From assembly GCF_900637305.1 (NCBI RefSeq), contig NZ_LR134365.1:642047-706046 (forward strand): DNA of 64,000 nt, given 5' to 3'. The notes beneath the pieces are model-generated. The model did no database searches. It was not told where the DNA came from and saw only the letters and a list, made by a program, of their open reading frames with translations. Made by a program: the position numbers and the translations under genes. Below, piece by piece: positions 7,391-16,823 of the stretch (positions are counted from its first letter, which is position 1; each line of letters begins with the position of its first letter). This stretch comes from Cardiobacterium hominis (GTDB lineage: Bacteria > Pseudomonadota > Gammaproteobacteria > Cardiobacteriales > Cardiobacteriaceae).

Positions 7391-9115
7391 ATGGTGTCAA
7401 AATTGCCACGTCGTAACCGTTTGTCTTTTGCCCTGTTCTGCACGCTGCCCGTCTTCGGCGGTCTGGCGCTGGCCGTTCCCGCGCAGAAGCAAACGCAGCA
7501 GCAATGGTCGCAGTCTTCCGCTTGGCTTTATGGCGCGATGGCCGCCCGTTTTGAGGATCATGCCGGCAAGTTTGGCGCCGCGCTCAATACGATTGCCGAT
7601 GTCGCGGTGCAAAGCGGCGAGTATGATGCGTTGGAATATGGCTACGGTCTCGCCTGGGACACTCGCGATTTTTCCCGCGCTGAAAAGATTGCCCGCGTCT
7701 GGCTGGAAGCGTTCCCCAAGGATAACGACGCGCGGCTGGCGCTGTTGCGCGTCCTGCTTGCCGACGGCCGTGCCAACGAGGCGCTGGTGCATATGTCGGC
7801 ACTGTTGGAAACCGACGGCGGCCCGCAAAACGTCGCGCAGATTTTCCGTGTTCTCGCCGAATACCCGGATAGCGCAACCCGCCTCGGCCTGCTGCAAAAA
7901 CTGAGCGAGCAGTTTCCGAAAAATCCCTACCTTTATTACTACCTTGGCCTGATGGCGAAAGAGCAGGGCAAGGTGACGACCGCGGTCAAGGCGTTCAGCG
8001 ATGCCATCGCGCTGGACGGCAACTGGCGCGAACTGGAACTGATGCAGGCGCAGGTGCTGGCGAGCATCGGCAAATTGCAGGAAGCGCGCAAAATCATGGA
8101 CCGCATCACCACCCGCTACCCGCAAGACATCAACCTCCTCTCCGCCTACATCGACATGCTGATCGCGCATTACCAGTGGCAGGACGCGATTACCCTCGCC
8201 CTGCGCTGGAAAGAATTGCGCCCGCAGGATGCAACCGTGCGGCAACTGGTGGCGCAACTCTACGCCTCGGCCGGCGACTATCCGGCAGCGTTGCAGGCCT
8301 TCCGCGAAATCTTGGACGCGCACCGCATTGACCTCAACAGCTACCTCTTTTTCGTCGCCAACGCCGCCGAACGTGCCAACCAAAAAGAAATGGCGGCGAC
8401 GCTGCTTGACGAAATCAGCAAAGACTCGCCGCGTTATCTGCAAGCGCAGGAGCGTCTCGCGCTGCTCGCCTTCGCCCGCAAGGATTACGACGCGGCACAA
8501 GAGCGCTTCGCCGCCTTGCGCCAAGACTTCCCTGACGACGCACAAGTGCTCGATACCTATTTAATGGAAGCGGCACAACTGCAACAGGCGCAACAATGGA
8601 AACGGCTGGAAAAACTGCTCAAGGCGGCGCTGGCGCGCTATCCCGAACAAGTTGATCTGCTTTACGTTCTCGCTGAACTGCACGCCGCGCGCGGTGACCT
8701 CAAAGAAGCCGAAGAACAGTTCAACAAAATCCTCGCCATCGATCCCGCCAACATTGACGCGCTCAACGCCTACGGCTACCTGCTGCTAACCCAGGGCGAC
8801 GACGAAAAAAAAGCGGCACAGCTCATAGAAGCGGCCATCAAACTCTACCCCGACTCGCCCGCCATTCAGGACAGCTACGGCTGGCTGCTCTACCGTCAGG
8901 GCAAGACCGAAGACGCGCTCAACTGGCTGCGCCGCGCCTACGCCGCTTACCGCAGCAACGAAATCTCCGCGCACTACATCGAAGTGCTCCATGCCTCCGG
9001 CGACAAGGCGCTCGCCGAAGAAGTCTATCACTACGAAAAACAAGGGCAGCCGGACAACGCTGCCCTCAAAGCCATCGGAAAAAAACTGGGACTCGACCAT
9101 GACAAGAAAAAATAA
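7391..9115 (+). CDS. Exported tetratricopeptide-repeat protein
   Basis: 574 residues from ATG at 7391 (MVSKLPRRNRLSF), followed by a hydrophobic signal segment ending near AVPAQ. The frame upstream of this ATG overlaps hemA and is rejected. The rest is helical TPR-type repeat (DALNAYGYLLLTQGDDEKKAAQLIE; DSYGWLLYRQGKTEDALNWL). It matches the TPR gene that precedes lolB in Pseudomonas (PA4667 position). Its role is not established here; a periplasmic or outer-membrane-associated scaffold is plausible. Its end overlaps lolB by 17 bp. Confidence 0.88.
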   Translation: MVSKLPRRNRLSFALFCTLPVFGGLALAVPAQKQTQQQWSQSSAWLYGAMAARFEDHAGKFGAALNTIADVAVQSGEYDALEYGYGLAWDTRDFSRAEKIARVWLEAFPKDNDARLALLRVLLADGRANEALVHMSALLETDGGPQNVAQIFRVLAEYPDSATRLGLLQKLSEQFPKNPYLYYYLGLMAKEQGKVTTAVKAFSDAIALDGNWRELELMQAQVLASIGKLQEARKIMDRITTRYPQDINLLSAYIDMLIAHYQWQDAITLALRWKELRPQDATVRQLVAQLYASAGDYPAALQAFREILDAHRIDLNSYLFFVANAAERANQKEMAATLLDEISKDSPRYLQAQERLALLAFARKDYDAAQERFAALRQDFPDDAQVLDTYLMEAAQLQQAQQWKRLEKLLKAALARYPEQVDLLYVLAELHAARGDLKEAEEQFNKILAIDPANIDALNAYGYLLLTQGDDEKKAAQLIEAAIKLYPDSPAIQDSYGWLLYRQGKTEDALNWLRRAYAAYRSNEISAHYIEVLHASGDKALAEEVYHYEKQGQPDNAALKAIGKKLGLDHDKKK

Positions 9116-9641
9116 ACTGGCGGCGTTTGGCCTCACCCTGCTCCTCGCCGGCTGTGCGCAAACCCCGCCCGCAGACGAAAACGTCACCTACACCGCGACG
9201 CTCAATCCGCAACACTGGCGCGCCGAAGGCAAAATCGCCCTGCGTTACCCCGAATGCCACCACAACCGCGGTTGCGAAGACAAAGGCGTCAATGCCAACA
9301 TGGCGTGGACACACCACAACCAGGACGAACTGCTGGTCATTACCGACCCGTTCGGCCAGGAGCGGATGCGCATCGACTACCGCGGTGGCGTCATCAACGT
9401 GCGCGAAGGCACGCGCGAAGAAGTCATGAGCAAAGAAGAATTGGCGAAAGAAGTCGGCCTACCGGTACCGCTCGAATCCATCGCCAACTGGCTCATCACC
9501 CAGCGCAGCGACGAAAGTTTCAACGCCGACGGCTGGCAAGTGGACGTGCGCGACTGGCAAGGGGCGTACTACCGCAGCATCCGCCTGAAACAAAAAGACT
9601 ACCAAATGCGCCTTGTCGTGCAAAAAATGACGACAATATAA
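9099..9641 (+). CDS. lolB: Outer-membrane lipoprotein receptor LolB
   Basis: 180 residues. The start MTRKNKLAAFGLTLLLAGC gives a lipoprotein signal with lipobox LAGC. The body has the LolB pattern (HWRAEGKIALRY, LLVITDPFGQERMRID, WQVDVRDW). LolB accepts lipoproteins from LolA and inserts them into the outer membrane. It overlaps the TPR gene start-to-stop. In E. coli and Pseudomonas ispE follows lolB; here the next feature is the tRNA-Gln promoter. Confidence 0.88.
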   Translation: MTRKNKLAAFGLTLLLAGCAQTPPADENVTYTATLNPQHWRAEGKIALRYPECHHNRGCEDKGVNANMAWTHHNQDELLVITDPFGQERMRIDYRGGVINVREGTREEVMSKEELAKEVGLPVPLESIANWLITQRSDESFNADGWQVDVRDWQGAYYRSIRLKQKDYQMRLVVQKMTTI

Positions 9642-9670
9642 ACAGATGCACAAAAAAAACGGGTGCTGCC

Positions 9671-9698
9671 TTGCGCGTATAGGACAAATCGCTATAAT
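9671..9698 (+). promoter_or_regulatory. Sigma-70 promoter for tRNA-Gln (and probably prs)
   Basis: A -35-like TTGCGC at 9671-9676 and a perfect -10 TATAAT at 9693-9698, 16 bp apart, lie about 55 bp before the tRNA. The stretch after the -10 is GC-rich (gcgcgcc), like a stringent discriminator. Confidence 0.75.
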
Positions 9699-9752
9699 GC
9701 GCGCCTCTCGCCGACATGGCAGAGGACGGGCGGATAACCCGTTATCACCAAT

Positions 9753-9828
9753 TGGGGTGTCGCCAAGTGGTTAAGGCACCGGGTTTTGATCCCGGCATTC
9801 GTAGGTTCGAATCCTTCCACCCCAGCCA
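9753..9828 (+). tRNA. tRNA-Gln(UUG)
   Basis: A 76-nt cloverleaf. The acceptor strands tggggtg and caccccA pair fully, with discriminator G and an encoded CCA at 9826-9828. The anticodon stem ccggg/cccgg encloses loop ttttgat with anticodon TTG. The T-arm ggttcgaatcc is canonical. A tRNA-Gln directly before prs is also the Pseudomonas arrangement. Confidence 0.97.
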
Positions 9829-9871
9829 TCTTCCTACCCAAATCCAAGGTGAAAACGTGTCCAGAGGCAGT

Positions 9872-10810
9872 ATGACCGTATTCACGGGTAATGCGAATCC
9901 GCAACTTGCCCGTCAGATCGTCCAGCATCTCGGCTTGCCGCTTGGCAACGCCATCGTTGATAAATTTTCTGATGGCGAGATTCGGGTGGAACTACAAGAA
10001 AACGTCCGCGGCAAGGACGTTTTTGTTATTCAGCCGACCAGTCATCCCACCAATGACAGCATCATGGAGCTGCTCATTCTGAGCGATGCCTTGCGCCGTG
10101 CTTCTGCCAACCGCATCACCGCTGTTATCCCCTACTTCGGCTACTCTCGTCAAGATCGCCGCCCGCGCTCTGCCCGCGTGCCGATTTCCGCCAAAGTCGT
10201 CGCCAATATGATTGCTGGTGTCGGCATTGACCGCGTCTTGACGCTGGATCTGCACGCCGACCAAATCCAGGGATTCTTTGACTTCCCGGTGGACAATATT
10301 TACGCCACGCCGATCATCCTGAATGACCTGCTGGCACAAGATTTCGAAAATCCGGTGGTCGTATCGCCGGATGTTGGCGGTGTTTTGCGCGCCCGCGCTA
10401 CCGCCAAACAGATTGATGCCAAACTGGCCATCATCGACAAACGTCGCCCGCGTCCAAACGAGTCAGAAATCATGAATATCATTGGCGACAGCATCGAAGG
10501 CTGCGACTGCATCATCGTCGATGACATGGTAGATACCGCCGGCACCCTTGCCAATGCGGCAACTGCGCTGAAAGAGCGCAAGGCGCGCACGGTAACGGCC
10601 TACTGCACGCACGCCATCCTCTCCGGTAACGCGATTGAAAACATCGAAAAATCCGGCATGGACCAGCTGATTGTGACTGACTCCGTACCCCTGCGTGAGG
10701 CGGCTAAAAATTGCAAAAAAATCCGCGTGCTTTCCATCGCCGGCCTGGTTGCCGAAAGCATCCGCCGCATTCACGTGGAAGAATCGATTTCTTCGCTGTT
10801 CGTCAATTAA
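9872..10810 (+). CDS. prs: Ribose-phosphate pyrophosphokinase
   Basis: 312 residues. It makes PRPP from ribose-5-phosphate and ATP for nucleotide, His and Trp synthesis. The start [13 protein letters not shown] at 9872 follows an agaggcag ribosome-binding site; the longer frame runs through the tRNA and is rejected. The ATP loop YSRQDRR and the PRPP loop [10 protein letters not shown] are intact, as is the metal-site region [15 protein letters not shown]. An intrinsic terminator follows at once. Confidence 0.97.
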   Translation: MTVFTGNANPQLARQIVQHLGLPLGNAIVDKFSDGEIRVELQENVRGKDVFVIQPTSHPTNDSIMELLILSDALRRASANRITAVIPYFGYSRQDRRPRSARVPISAKVVANMIAGVGIDRVLTLDLHADQIQGFFDFPVDNIYATPIILNDLLAQDFENPVVVSPDVGGVLRARATAKQIDAKLAIIDKRRPRPNESEIMNIIGDSIEGCDCIIVDDMVDTAGTLANAATALKERKARTVTAYCTHAILSGNAIENIEKSGMDQLIVTDSVPLREAAKNCKKIRVLSIAGLVAESIRRIHVEESISSLFVN

Positions 10811-10830
10811 GACGCACCGCGAAAACCAAC

Positions 10831-10858
10831 AGAGCGCTGGTCGCAAGCGCTCTTTTTT
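10831..10858 (+). terminator. Intrinsic terminator between prs and rplY
   Basis: An 8-bp perfect stem agagcgct/agcgctct with a 7-nt loop, followed by tttttta. It ends only 18 bp before the rplY ATG, so rplY must be read by read-through or from a promoter inside prs. Confidence 0.8.
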
Positions 10859-10875
10859 ATACTATGGAGAAACCT

Positions 10876-11511
10876 ATGAGTGAATATGCATACACCCTGA
10901 GCGCCATCGTTCGCCAGGACAGCGGGAAAGGTGCGAGCCGCCGCCTGCGTCGTGAAGGACTGGTGCCCGCTATCGTTTACGGTGGCGAAGGCGCGGCGCT
11001 TCCCGTCGCCGTCAAACAGGACGATTTGGTCAAATTCGGCCGTTTTGACAGCTTCTATTCGCAAATCATCTGCCTGAAAGTTGAAGGCCAGGGCGATGTT
11101 GAAGTTATCGTCCGTGACGTGCAACGCCACCTCTACAAACCGCTCTATCAACACATGGACTTCCAGCGCGTTGTCCGCGGTCAAGAATTGCAAGCGACTG
11201 TCAGCCTGCACTTTACCAACGAAGACACCAGCGTGGGCGTCAAGGCGGGCGGTATCGTCGAGCACCACCTCAACAGCGCGGAAATCGTCTGCTTGCCGCG
11301 TAACCTGCCGGAATACATCGAAGTCGATATGGCGAACGTGGCTCTTGGCGACGTAATCCACCTGCGCGACCTGAAACTGCCGCAAGGCGTGCGCCTGCTG
11401 CATGATGACGACCGTGCCGAAGCCGTCGTCGCGCAAATCACCCACCCGAATCGCGGTGCGGTAGAAGAATCTGAAGCAGAAACCGGCGAGAGCGACAGCG
11501 CTGCCGAGTAA
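10876..11511 (+). CDS. rplY: 50S ribosomal protein L25/general stress protein Ctc
   Basis: 211 residues, the long bacterial L25 form: an N-terminal 5S-rRNA-binding domain (SGKGASRRLRREGLVPAIVYGG) plus the C-terminal TL5/CTC domain, ending in an acidic tail. ATG at 10876 is preceded by tatggagaaacct with a GGAG ribosome-binding site. It lies between prs and pth, the standard order. The longer upstream frame crosses the terminator and is rejected. Confidence 0.95.
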   Translation: MSEYAYTLSAIVRQDSGKGASRRLRREGLVPAIVYGGEGAALPVAVKQDDLVKFGRFDSFYSQIICLKVEGQGDVEVIVRDVQRHLYKPLYQHMDFQRVVRGQELQATVSLHFTNEDTSVGVKAGGIVEHHLNSAEIVCLPRNLPEYIEVDMANVALGDVIHLRDLKLPQGVRLLHDDDRAEAVVAQITHPNRGAVEESEAETGESDSAAE

Positions 11512-11517
11512 TCGCGG

Positions 11518-12090
11518 ATGATCAAACTGATTGTCGGCCTCGGCAACCCCGGGGCCCGCTACCAAAAAACCCGCCACAACGCGGGTTTTTGGCTATTGGA
11601 TCAGCTCGCCGCTGCCGAAGGCGGGCGGCTGGCCGAAGACAAAAAATTTCAGGGCGAGTACGGCAAAATCGCCCTCGCTTATCAGCCCGTACATCTACTC
11701 AAACCGCTGACCTTCATGAACGCCAGCGGTCGTGCAGTAAGCGCGCTCGCCAAATTCTACGACCTCGCGCCGGAAGAAATCCTCGTCGTCCACGACGAAC
11801 TGGATTTGCAGGAAGGCGCGGTCAAGCTGAAATACGGCGGCGGTCATGGCGGTCACAACGGCCTGCGCGACATCATCGCCGCGCTCGGTAGCAAAGACTT
11901 CTACCGCCTGCGCCTTGGCATCAACCATCCGGGCGACCGCAACCAGGTCGTCGATTACGTCCTGCATCCGCCCGGCAAGGCCGAGCAGGAAAAAATTGAC
12001 GACGCCATCGCGCGCGGCCTCGCCATTCTGCCGGTACTCGTGCGTGACGGCGCGGAAAAAGCCATGCACCGCCTGCATACCGACGGTTGA
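11518..12090 (+). CDS. pth: Peptidyl-tRNA hydrolase
   Basis: 190 residues. It releases tRNA from peptidyl-tRNAs dropped by the ribosome. It begins [12 protein letters not shown]; catalytic His20 is in KTRHNAGF, with FMNASG and HDELDL motifs present. It starts 6 bp after rplY, so the two are probably co-transcribed. Confidence 0.97.
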   Translation: MIKLIVGLGNPGARYQKTRHNAGFWLLDQLAAAEGGRLAEDKKFQGEYGKIALAYQPVHLLKPLTFMNASGRAVSALAKFYDLAPEEILVVHDELDLQEGAVKLKYGGGHGGHNGLRDIIAALGSKDFYRLRLGINHPGDRNQVVDYVLHPPGKAEQEKIDDAIARGLAILPVLVRDGAEKAMHRLHTDG

Positions 12091-12128
12091 ACACGGCCGT
12101 TTCATGCGAAACCAGAGGGAAACATACT

Positions 12129-13223
12129 ATGGGATTTAACTGCGGCATCGTCGGCCTGCCGAACGTCGGCAAATCGACACTCTTCAATGCCTTGACCAAC
12201 GCCGGGATTGACGCGCAGAACTACCCGTTCTGCACGATTGAGCCCAACACCGGCATCGTTTACATGCCCGACCCGCGGCTGGACGCGCTGGCGGCCATCG
12301 TTAAACCGGAGCGGGTGCTGCCGACGACGATGGAATTTGTCGATATCGCCGGACTCGTCGCGGGCGCATCCAAAGGCGAAGGTCTGGGCAACCAGTTCCT
12401 TGCCAACATCCGCGAGACCGACGCCATCGCCCAGGTGGTGCGCTGCTTTGATAACGACGACGTCGTCCACGTCGCGGGCAAAATTGACCCGCTCGCCGAC
12501 ATCCAGGTCATCGAAAGCGAGCTGATTCTGGCCGACATGGCCTCATTGGAAAAAGCACAACAGCGCCTCGTGCGCGTCGCCAAAGGCGGCGACAAAGACG
12601 CCAAACTGAAACTGGACATCATCGCCCGCCTTGCGCCGCATCTGGAAGACGGCAACCTTGCCCGCACCCTGCCGATGAGCGACGAAGAGCGCAAAGCGCT
12701 GCGCGAACTGTTCCTGCTGACGATGAAACCGATGATGTATGTCGCCAACGTTGATGAAGCCCATATCGACGGCGACAACGCCTACGTGCAGCAAGTGCGC
12801 GACAAGGCGGCACAAAGCGGCGCCGTTGTCGTTACCGTCTGCGCGGCGATAGAAGCCGAACTGTCGCAACTCGATCCCGCCGAACAGGGCGAACTGCTCG
12901 CCAGCTACGGCCTCGCAGAGCCGGGACTAAACCGCGTCATCCGTGCCGGCTACCAACTGCTCGGCCTCGGCACCTACTTCACCGCCGGCGTCAAAGAAGT
13001 ACGCGCCTGGACCATGCCGGAAAACGCCACCGCGCCGCAGGCTGCGGGCGTCATCCACACCGATTTCGAGCGCGGCTTCATCCGCGCCGAAGTCATCGCC
13101 TATGACGACTTTATCCGTTACCATGGCGAAGCCGGCGCAAAAGAAGCGGGCAAATGGCGCCTCGAAGGCAAGGACTACCGCGTACAAGAAGGCGACGTCA
13201 TCCATTTCCGATTTAACGTCTGA
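12129..13223 (+). CDS. ychF: Redox-regulated ATPase YchF (Obg family)
   Basis: 364 residues, close to E. coli YchF (363). P-loop GLPNVGKST is near the N-terminus, with a coiled-coil insertion in the middle and a C-terminal TGS-like domain ([12 protein letters not shown] ... [15 protein letters not shown]). Start [14 protein letters not shown] is chosen over the longer frame. YchF binds ribosomes and hydrolyses ATP and is linked to the oxidative stress response. It follows pth as in related genomes. Confidence 0.97.
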   Translation: MGFNCGIVGLPNVGKSTLFNALTNAGIDAQNYPFCTIEPNTGIVYMPDPRLDALAAIVKPERVLPTTMEFVDIAGLVAGASKGEGLGNQFLANIRETDAIAQVVRCFDNDDVVHVAGKIDPLADIQVIESELILADMASLEKAQQRLVRVAKGGDKDAKLKLDIIARLAPHLEDGNLARTLPMSDEERKALRELFLLTMKPMMYVANVDEAHIDGDNAYVQQVRDKAAQSGAVVVTVCAAIEAELSQLDPAEQGELLASYGLAEPGLNRVIRAGYQLLGLGTYFTAGVKEVRAWTMPENATAPQAAGVIHTDFERGFIRAEVIAYDDFIRYHGEAGAKEAGKWRLEGKDYRVQEGDVIHFRFNV

Positions 13224-13260
13224 TACCATCCCCCACCCATTTCCCAAAAGGAGCAAAACC

Positions 13261-13830
13261 ATGGCGAACTACTCAACCAACGAATTCAAGGCTGGCCTGA
13301 AAATCATGCTGGACGGCGACCCGTACAACATCGTCGAAAACGAATTCGTCAAACCCGGCAAAGGACAAGCCTTCAACCGCGTCAAAGTGCGCAACCTCAA
13401 AACCGGCCGCGTCATCGAGCGCACCTTCAAATCCGGCGACAGCGTCGAAGCGGCCGACGTGCACGAAACCGAAATGCAGTACCTCTACAAAGACGAAAAC
13501 AGCTGGCACTTCATGCACCCGGAAACCTTCGAACAACTGCAAGCCGACCAGGCCGCCGTTGCCGACGCCGACAAATGGATGCTGGAACAGGCGCTGTGCA
13601 CCGTCGTCCTCTGGAACGGCAACATCATCAGCGTTACCGCGCCGAACTTCGTCGAACTCAAAGTCGTAGATACCGACCCCGGCCTGCGCGGTGACACCTC
13701 CGGCGGTGGCGGCAAACCGGCAACACTGGAAACCGGCGCCGTGGTGCGCGTACCGCTGTTCATGAACATCGGCGACGTCATCCGCGTTGATACCCGCAGC
13801 GGCGAATACCTCGGACGCGCCAAAGAATAA
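13261..13830 (+). CDS. efp: Elongation factor P
   Basis: 189 residues. EF-P relieves ribosome stalling at polyproline. The modifiable lysine is at position 34 within KPGKGQAF, the beta-lysylation type. ATG at 13261 follows an aaaggagc ribosome-binding site. epmA and epmB are not in the window. A polyproline-rich surface protein elsewhere here (PQPN repeats) is a possible client, but that is speculation. Confidence 0.97.
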   Translation: MANYSTNEFKAGLKIMLDGDPYNIVENEFVKPGKGQAFNRVKVRNLKTGRVIERTFKSGDSVEAADVHETEMQYLYKDENSWHFMHPETFEQLQADQAAVADADKWMLEQALCTVVLWNGNIISVTAPNFVELKVVDTDPGLRGDTSGGGGKPATLETGAVVRVPLFMNIGDVIRVDTRSGEYLGRAKE

Positions 13831-13849
13831 CCCACCGGGAGGAATCCCC

Positions 13850-14476
13850 ATGTACAAACGCAGCCTTGCCTTGCTCGCCCCTGTCGCAATCGTCTCTTGC
13901 GTCACCGTCAACATCTACTTCCCGGCGGCCGCCGCCGAAAAAGCGGCCGACCAAATCATCCTTGACGTCTGGCACCAGCAGGGCGGCGCAGCGGAGGCGA
14001 CAAAAGCGGCAACAACCCCGCCCGCTGCCAAAAACAGCGGCGCGAAAAACGAACACAGCGCGCTTGATCCGCGCCGCATCGTCGTCGCGGCACTCAGCGC
14101 CATCAGCGGCGAAGCGCACGCACAAAACGTGGACTTTAACGCCTCATCCCCGCAAATCGAACAAATCAAGGCTCGCATGGCGAGCCGCTTTGGCGAACTG
14201 CGCCCCTTCCTCGATAGCGGCGCCATCGGTCTGACCGCCGACGGCCTCATCGCCGTACATGACGCCAACGCAGCCAGCCTTGCCGACCGCGCGCGCATGA
14301 ACCAACTGGTCAGCGCCGAAAACAAAGACCGCAAAGCGCTCTACCAAGCCATCGCGGACGCCAACAACCAACCCGGCTGGGCAGGACAAATCCAGAAAAC
14401 CTTTGCCGAACGCTGGATCAGCCAGGCACAAAGCGGCTGGTGGTACCAAAGCGGCGGCGGCTGGAAGAAAAAATAA
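13850..14476 (+). CDS. YdbL/DUF1318-family lipoprotein
   Basis: 208 residues with lipobox IVSC and the family hallmark CVTVNIYFPAAAAEKAAD right after the lipidated Cys. The C-terminal DUF1318 region (ARMASRFGELRPFLDSGAIGL) is followed by a Trp/Gly-rich tail. In E. coli ydbL accompanies ynbE and the AsmA-like ydbH, which work in outer-membrane lipid homeostasis; those partners are not seen here. ATG at 13850 follows gggaggaatcccc. It starts 19 bp after efp. Confidence 0.75.
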   Translation: MYKRSLALLAPVAIVSCVTVNIYFPAAAAEKAADQIILDVWHQQGGAAEATKAATTPPAAKNSGAKNEHSALDPRRIVVAALSAISGEAHAQNVDFNASSPQIEQIKARMASRFGELRPFLDSGAIGLTADGLIAVHDANAASLADRARMNQLVSAENKDRKALYQAIADANNQPGWAGQIQKTFAERWISQAQSGWWYQSGGGWKKK

Positions 14477-14485
14477 ACCGCATCA

Positions 14486-14572
14486 CTACGTAGGTTGAGT
14501 TAGTACATCGCGTAACCCAACAATCTGACATGCTTTGTTGGGTTACCGCCCTCGGTCTGACTCAATCTACAA
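14486..14572. repeat. Dispersed inverted repeat, 'gtaggttg...caatctac' family
   Basis: An imperfect palindrome opens with tacgtaggttgagtta, contains internal cgtaacccaac/gttgggttac arms, and closes with ctcaatctac. A second member is at 27107-27193. It could fold as a transcription terminator-like hairpin after the YdbL gene. Confidence 0.6.
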
Positions 14573-14626
14573 AGCAAGCATCATAGAGGGCGTTCCGGCG
14601 CATCGCCTCGAAGAAAGGAGTACAAC

Positions 14627-15253
14627 ATGAAAACCTTGATTATCAACGCCCATCCCGACCCGCATTCCACCTACTCTGCGACCAACCGCATGGTGAAGCA
14701 TCTGCTGACCAAACTGCCTGTGGGTAGCACGGAAATCGTTAATCTTGCGGAAACCAAGCAGCCGAGCCTCGATAAAGCGGTGCTGGATATCTTCATCAAA
14801 ACCGTTTTCCGCCAAGAACAACCGACCGCCGAAGAAGCGCAACACTTCGCCGGTATCCAAGCGAACGTCGCTCAATTCAAAGCGGCGCCGCGCCTCGTCA
14901 TCGCTTATCCAATGTACAACTTCGGTATTCCAGCGCGCCTGAAAGACTGGATTGACAGCATCGTCGTCCCCGGCGAAACCTTTCGCTACAGTGCGAACGG
15001 CAACCCCGAAGGCCTGCTGACCACACACAAGGCTCTGATACTGCAAGCCAGCGGTGGTGTCTTCAGCGAAGGCGGACGTGCCGCGATGGAGCACACCGTG
15101 CCATATCTGCAAGACGTGCTGCGCCTCCTTGGCTTCGCCAGCGTGGATGCGGTGCGCGCCGAAGGTACTACAAAAGCCATTATTGGACTGGACGCCGCTG
15201 TTGCCAAAGCCTGCGCCGATATTGATGCCAAAATGGACGTGTTTACCCACTAA
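14627..15253 (+). CDS. azoR: FMN-dependent NADH-azoreductase / flavodoxin-fold NAD(P)H oxidoreductase
   Basis: 208 residues of flavodoxin-like fold. N-terminal LIINAHPDPHSTYSATN binds the FMN phosphate, and YPMYNFGIPARLKDWID is the family's signature loop. AzoR reduces azo dyes and quinones with NADH. ATG follows gaaaggagtacaac, a strong ribosome-binding site. It stands as a single gene between a repeat and the exonuclease gene. Confidence 0.88.
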   Translation: MKTLIINAHPDPHSTYSATNRMVKHLLTKLPVGSTEIVNLAETKQPSLDKAVLDIFIKTVFRQEQPTAEEAQHFAGIQANVAQFKAAPRLVIAYPMYNFGIPARLKDWIDSIVVPGETFRYSANGNPEGLLTTHKALILQASGGVFSEGGRAAMEHTVPYLQDVLRLLGFASVDAVRAEGTTKAIIGLDAAVAKACADIDAKMDVFTH

Positions 15254-15311
15254 AATAAAATTCGCATCGTAGGCTGCGCCTCGACCGCCGTTTCCGGCGG
15301 TTGAGAATTGC

Positions 15312-16124
15312 ATGTATAACCTCGCCACTACCACCATGATTCATAACGTCCTCATCTTCGACATCGAAACCGTCGCCGACGTTGCCGCTTACCGTCTGCT
15401 CAACCACCCGCCGCAAGACCTGGACGACGCCACCATCTACCGCATGATGTGCAGCGAGCGCCTTGGCGAGACCGGCAGCACCTTCATGCGCCACCACCTG
15501 CACAAAATCGTCGCCATCTCGGTCGCGATGAAAACCGCGCAAGGGCTGAAAATCTGGTCGCTGGGCGACGAGACGAGCGGCGAATACGAAATCGTGCAGC
15601 GCTTCTTCCAGGGCATCGACAAATACGCGCCGACGCTGGTCAGCTGGAACGGCAGCGGTTTCGACCTGCCCGTCCTGCACTACCGCGCCCTCTTCCACGG
15701 CATCAACGCGCAGCGCTACTTTGAAATCGGCGACCACGACAAAGACTACAAATTCAACAACTACCAGAACCGCTACCACTGGCGCCATATCGACCTGATG
15801 GACGTCCTCTCCGGCTACCAGGCGCGCACCGTGGCAAGCCTCGATGACGTCGCCAAACTTTGCGGTTTCCCCGGCAAGCTGGCGATGGACGGCAGCGCCG
15901 TGCAGGAACGCTACGCCAATGGCGACCTCAAAGGCATCCGCGACTACTGCGAAACCGACGTGCTGAACACCTACCTCGTTTACCTGCGATTCGAGCTGAT
16001 GCGCGGCAACCTCAACGCGGTGAGCTACCAAGAGTGCCTGGAAGAAGCGCAGAGCTTCCTGCAAGACCAGGAAAGCGAACACTGGCAGGAATTCCTGCAA
16101 GCCTGGGCGGAACGCGGCGCATGA
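15312..16124 (+). CDS. Predicted 3'-5' exonuclease (DNA_pol_B_exo2 family)
   Basis: 270 residues. It has the DEDD arrangement: FDIETV (Exo I, Asp/Glu), VSWNGSGFDLP (Exo II) and GIRDYCETDVLNTY (Exo III). The family is PF10108-like, 'predicted 3'-5' exonuclease related to PolB'. A second ATG at 15336 (MIHNVLIFDIETV) is an equally good start; neither has a clear ribosome-binding site. The stop overlaps the next gene's ATG, so the two are coupled. Confidence 0.82.
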   Translation: MYNLATTTMIHNVLIFDIETVADVAAYRLLNHPPQDLDDATIYRMMCSERLGETGSTFMRHHLHKIVAISVAMKTAQGLKIWSLGDETSGEYEIVQRFFQGIDKYAPTLVSWNGSGFDLPVLHYRALFHGINAQRYFEIGDHDKDYKFNNYQNRYHWRHIDLMDVLSGYQARTVASLDDVAKLCGFPGKLAMDGSAVQERYANGDLKGIRDYCETDVLNTYLVYLRFELMRGNLNAVSYQECLEEAQSFLQDQESEHWQEFLQAWAERGA

Positions 16125-16441
16125 GTGCGGATGACGCCATCTACCGCGTGCAGTTCAAAACCGAACAGCACTACTACGACCTCTACGTGCGCCACGTCTT
16201 TCCCGCTGACATGGCGGGCTTTATCTGCCTGGAAGGCTTCCTCTTTCACGAAGAAACGCAAGTGCTGATTGACCCGCGTGTAGAAAAGCTCACCGCCGAA
16301 TTTGGCGACGTCAGTACCGCCTTCGTGCCTTATCACCAAATCATCCGCATCGACAAAGTCGAGCGTCAAGGGGAAAGCCGCATCCAAAACGCACCCAGCA
16401 GCGGCAATCCCAAAATCAAGCCCTTCCCACCAGTGCTGTAA
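16121..16441 (+). CDS. DUF1820 family protein
   Basis: 106 residues. IYRVQFKTEQHYYDLYVRHVF, GFICLEGFLF and VPYHQIIRIDKVER match the DUF1820 pattern known from Pseudomonas and relatives. Function is unknown. It is translationally coupled (ATGA overlap) to the 3'-5' exonuclease gene, which suggests a shared nucleic-acid role, but that is inference. Confidence 0.8.
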   Translation: MSADDAIYRVQFKTEQHYYDLYVRHVFPADMAGFICLEGFLFHEETQVLIDPRVEKLTAEFGDVSTAFVPYHQIIRIDKVERQGESRIQNAPSSGNPKIKPFPPVL

Positions 16442-16778
16442 AGCGCCACCCCAAGCGCGGGTACAGCCCCTGCCCTTGTCGGAGGCATTACATTAAGCGC
16501 TGTTTGCAATTTGAGTCCCCTCCCTCGCGGAGCGGGGGAGGGTCGGGGCTCCCCATGAAAAAACGAACGCCTTTTTCAAGGTAACCCGGGGAGGGGGTGT
16601 GAAAACCGCGTAGCGACGGCATTATTCAAAACGAGGTAGTCCTCAAACGTATGTTGTCATACGAAGTTTGTTTATCCCAGCCCTCACCCCAACCCCTCTC
16701 TTGCTGCGCAAGCAATGCTTGTCCCAGCGGGAGAGGGGCTTATCCGCTGAAATGCAAACAACCCCTAGTTCTGCCCAC
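16442..16778. repeat. Gene-free gap with dispersed GC-rich repeats (second copy of the 4804-4975 element)
   Basis: The gap between DUF1820 and nirK holds a G/C palindrome at about 16515-16595 and then, at about 16595-16767, a near copy of the element at 4804-4975: it starts gcgtagcgacggcattattc, continues through tgtcat.cgaa.tttgtttatcc, and ends with inverted arms aacccctctc / gagaggggct. No gene is seen. Confidence 0.75.
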
Positions 16779-16809
16779 AAAAAAAGGAAGGCTTTCGCCT
16801 TCCTTTTTT
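16779..16809 (-). terminator. Intrinsic terminator of nirK/aniA (bidirectional)
   Basis: The perfect hairpin aaggaaggc/gccttcctt with loop tttc is flanked by A-run and T-run, so it can stop transcription from both sides. It lies 15 bp past the nitrite reductase stop. Confidence 0.85.
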
Positions 16810-16823
16810 GCTGCAAGCGGCAG

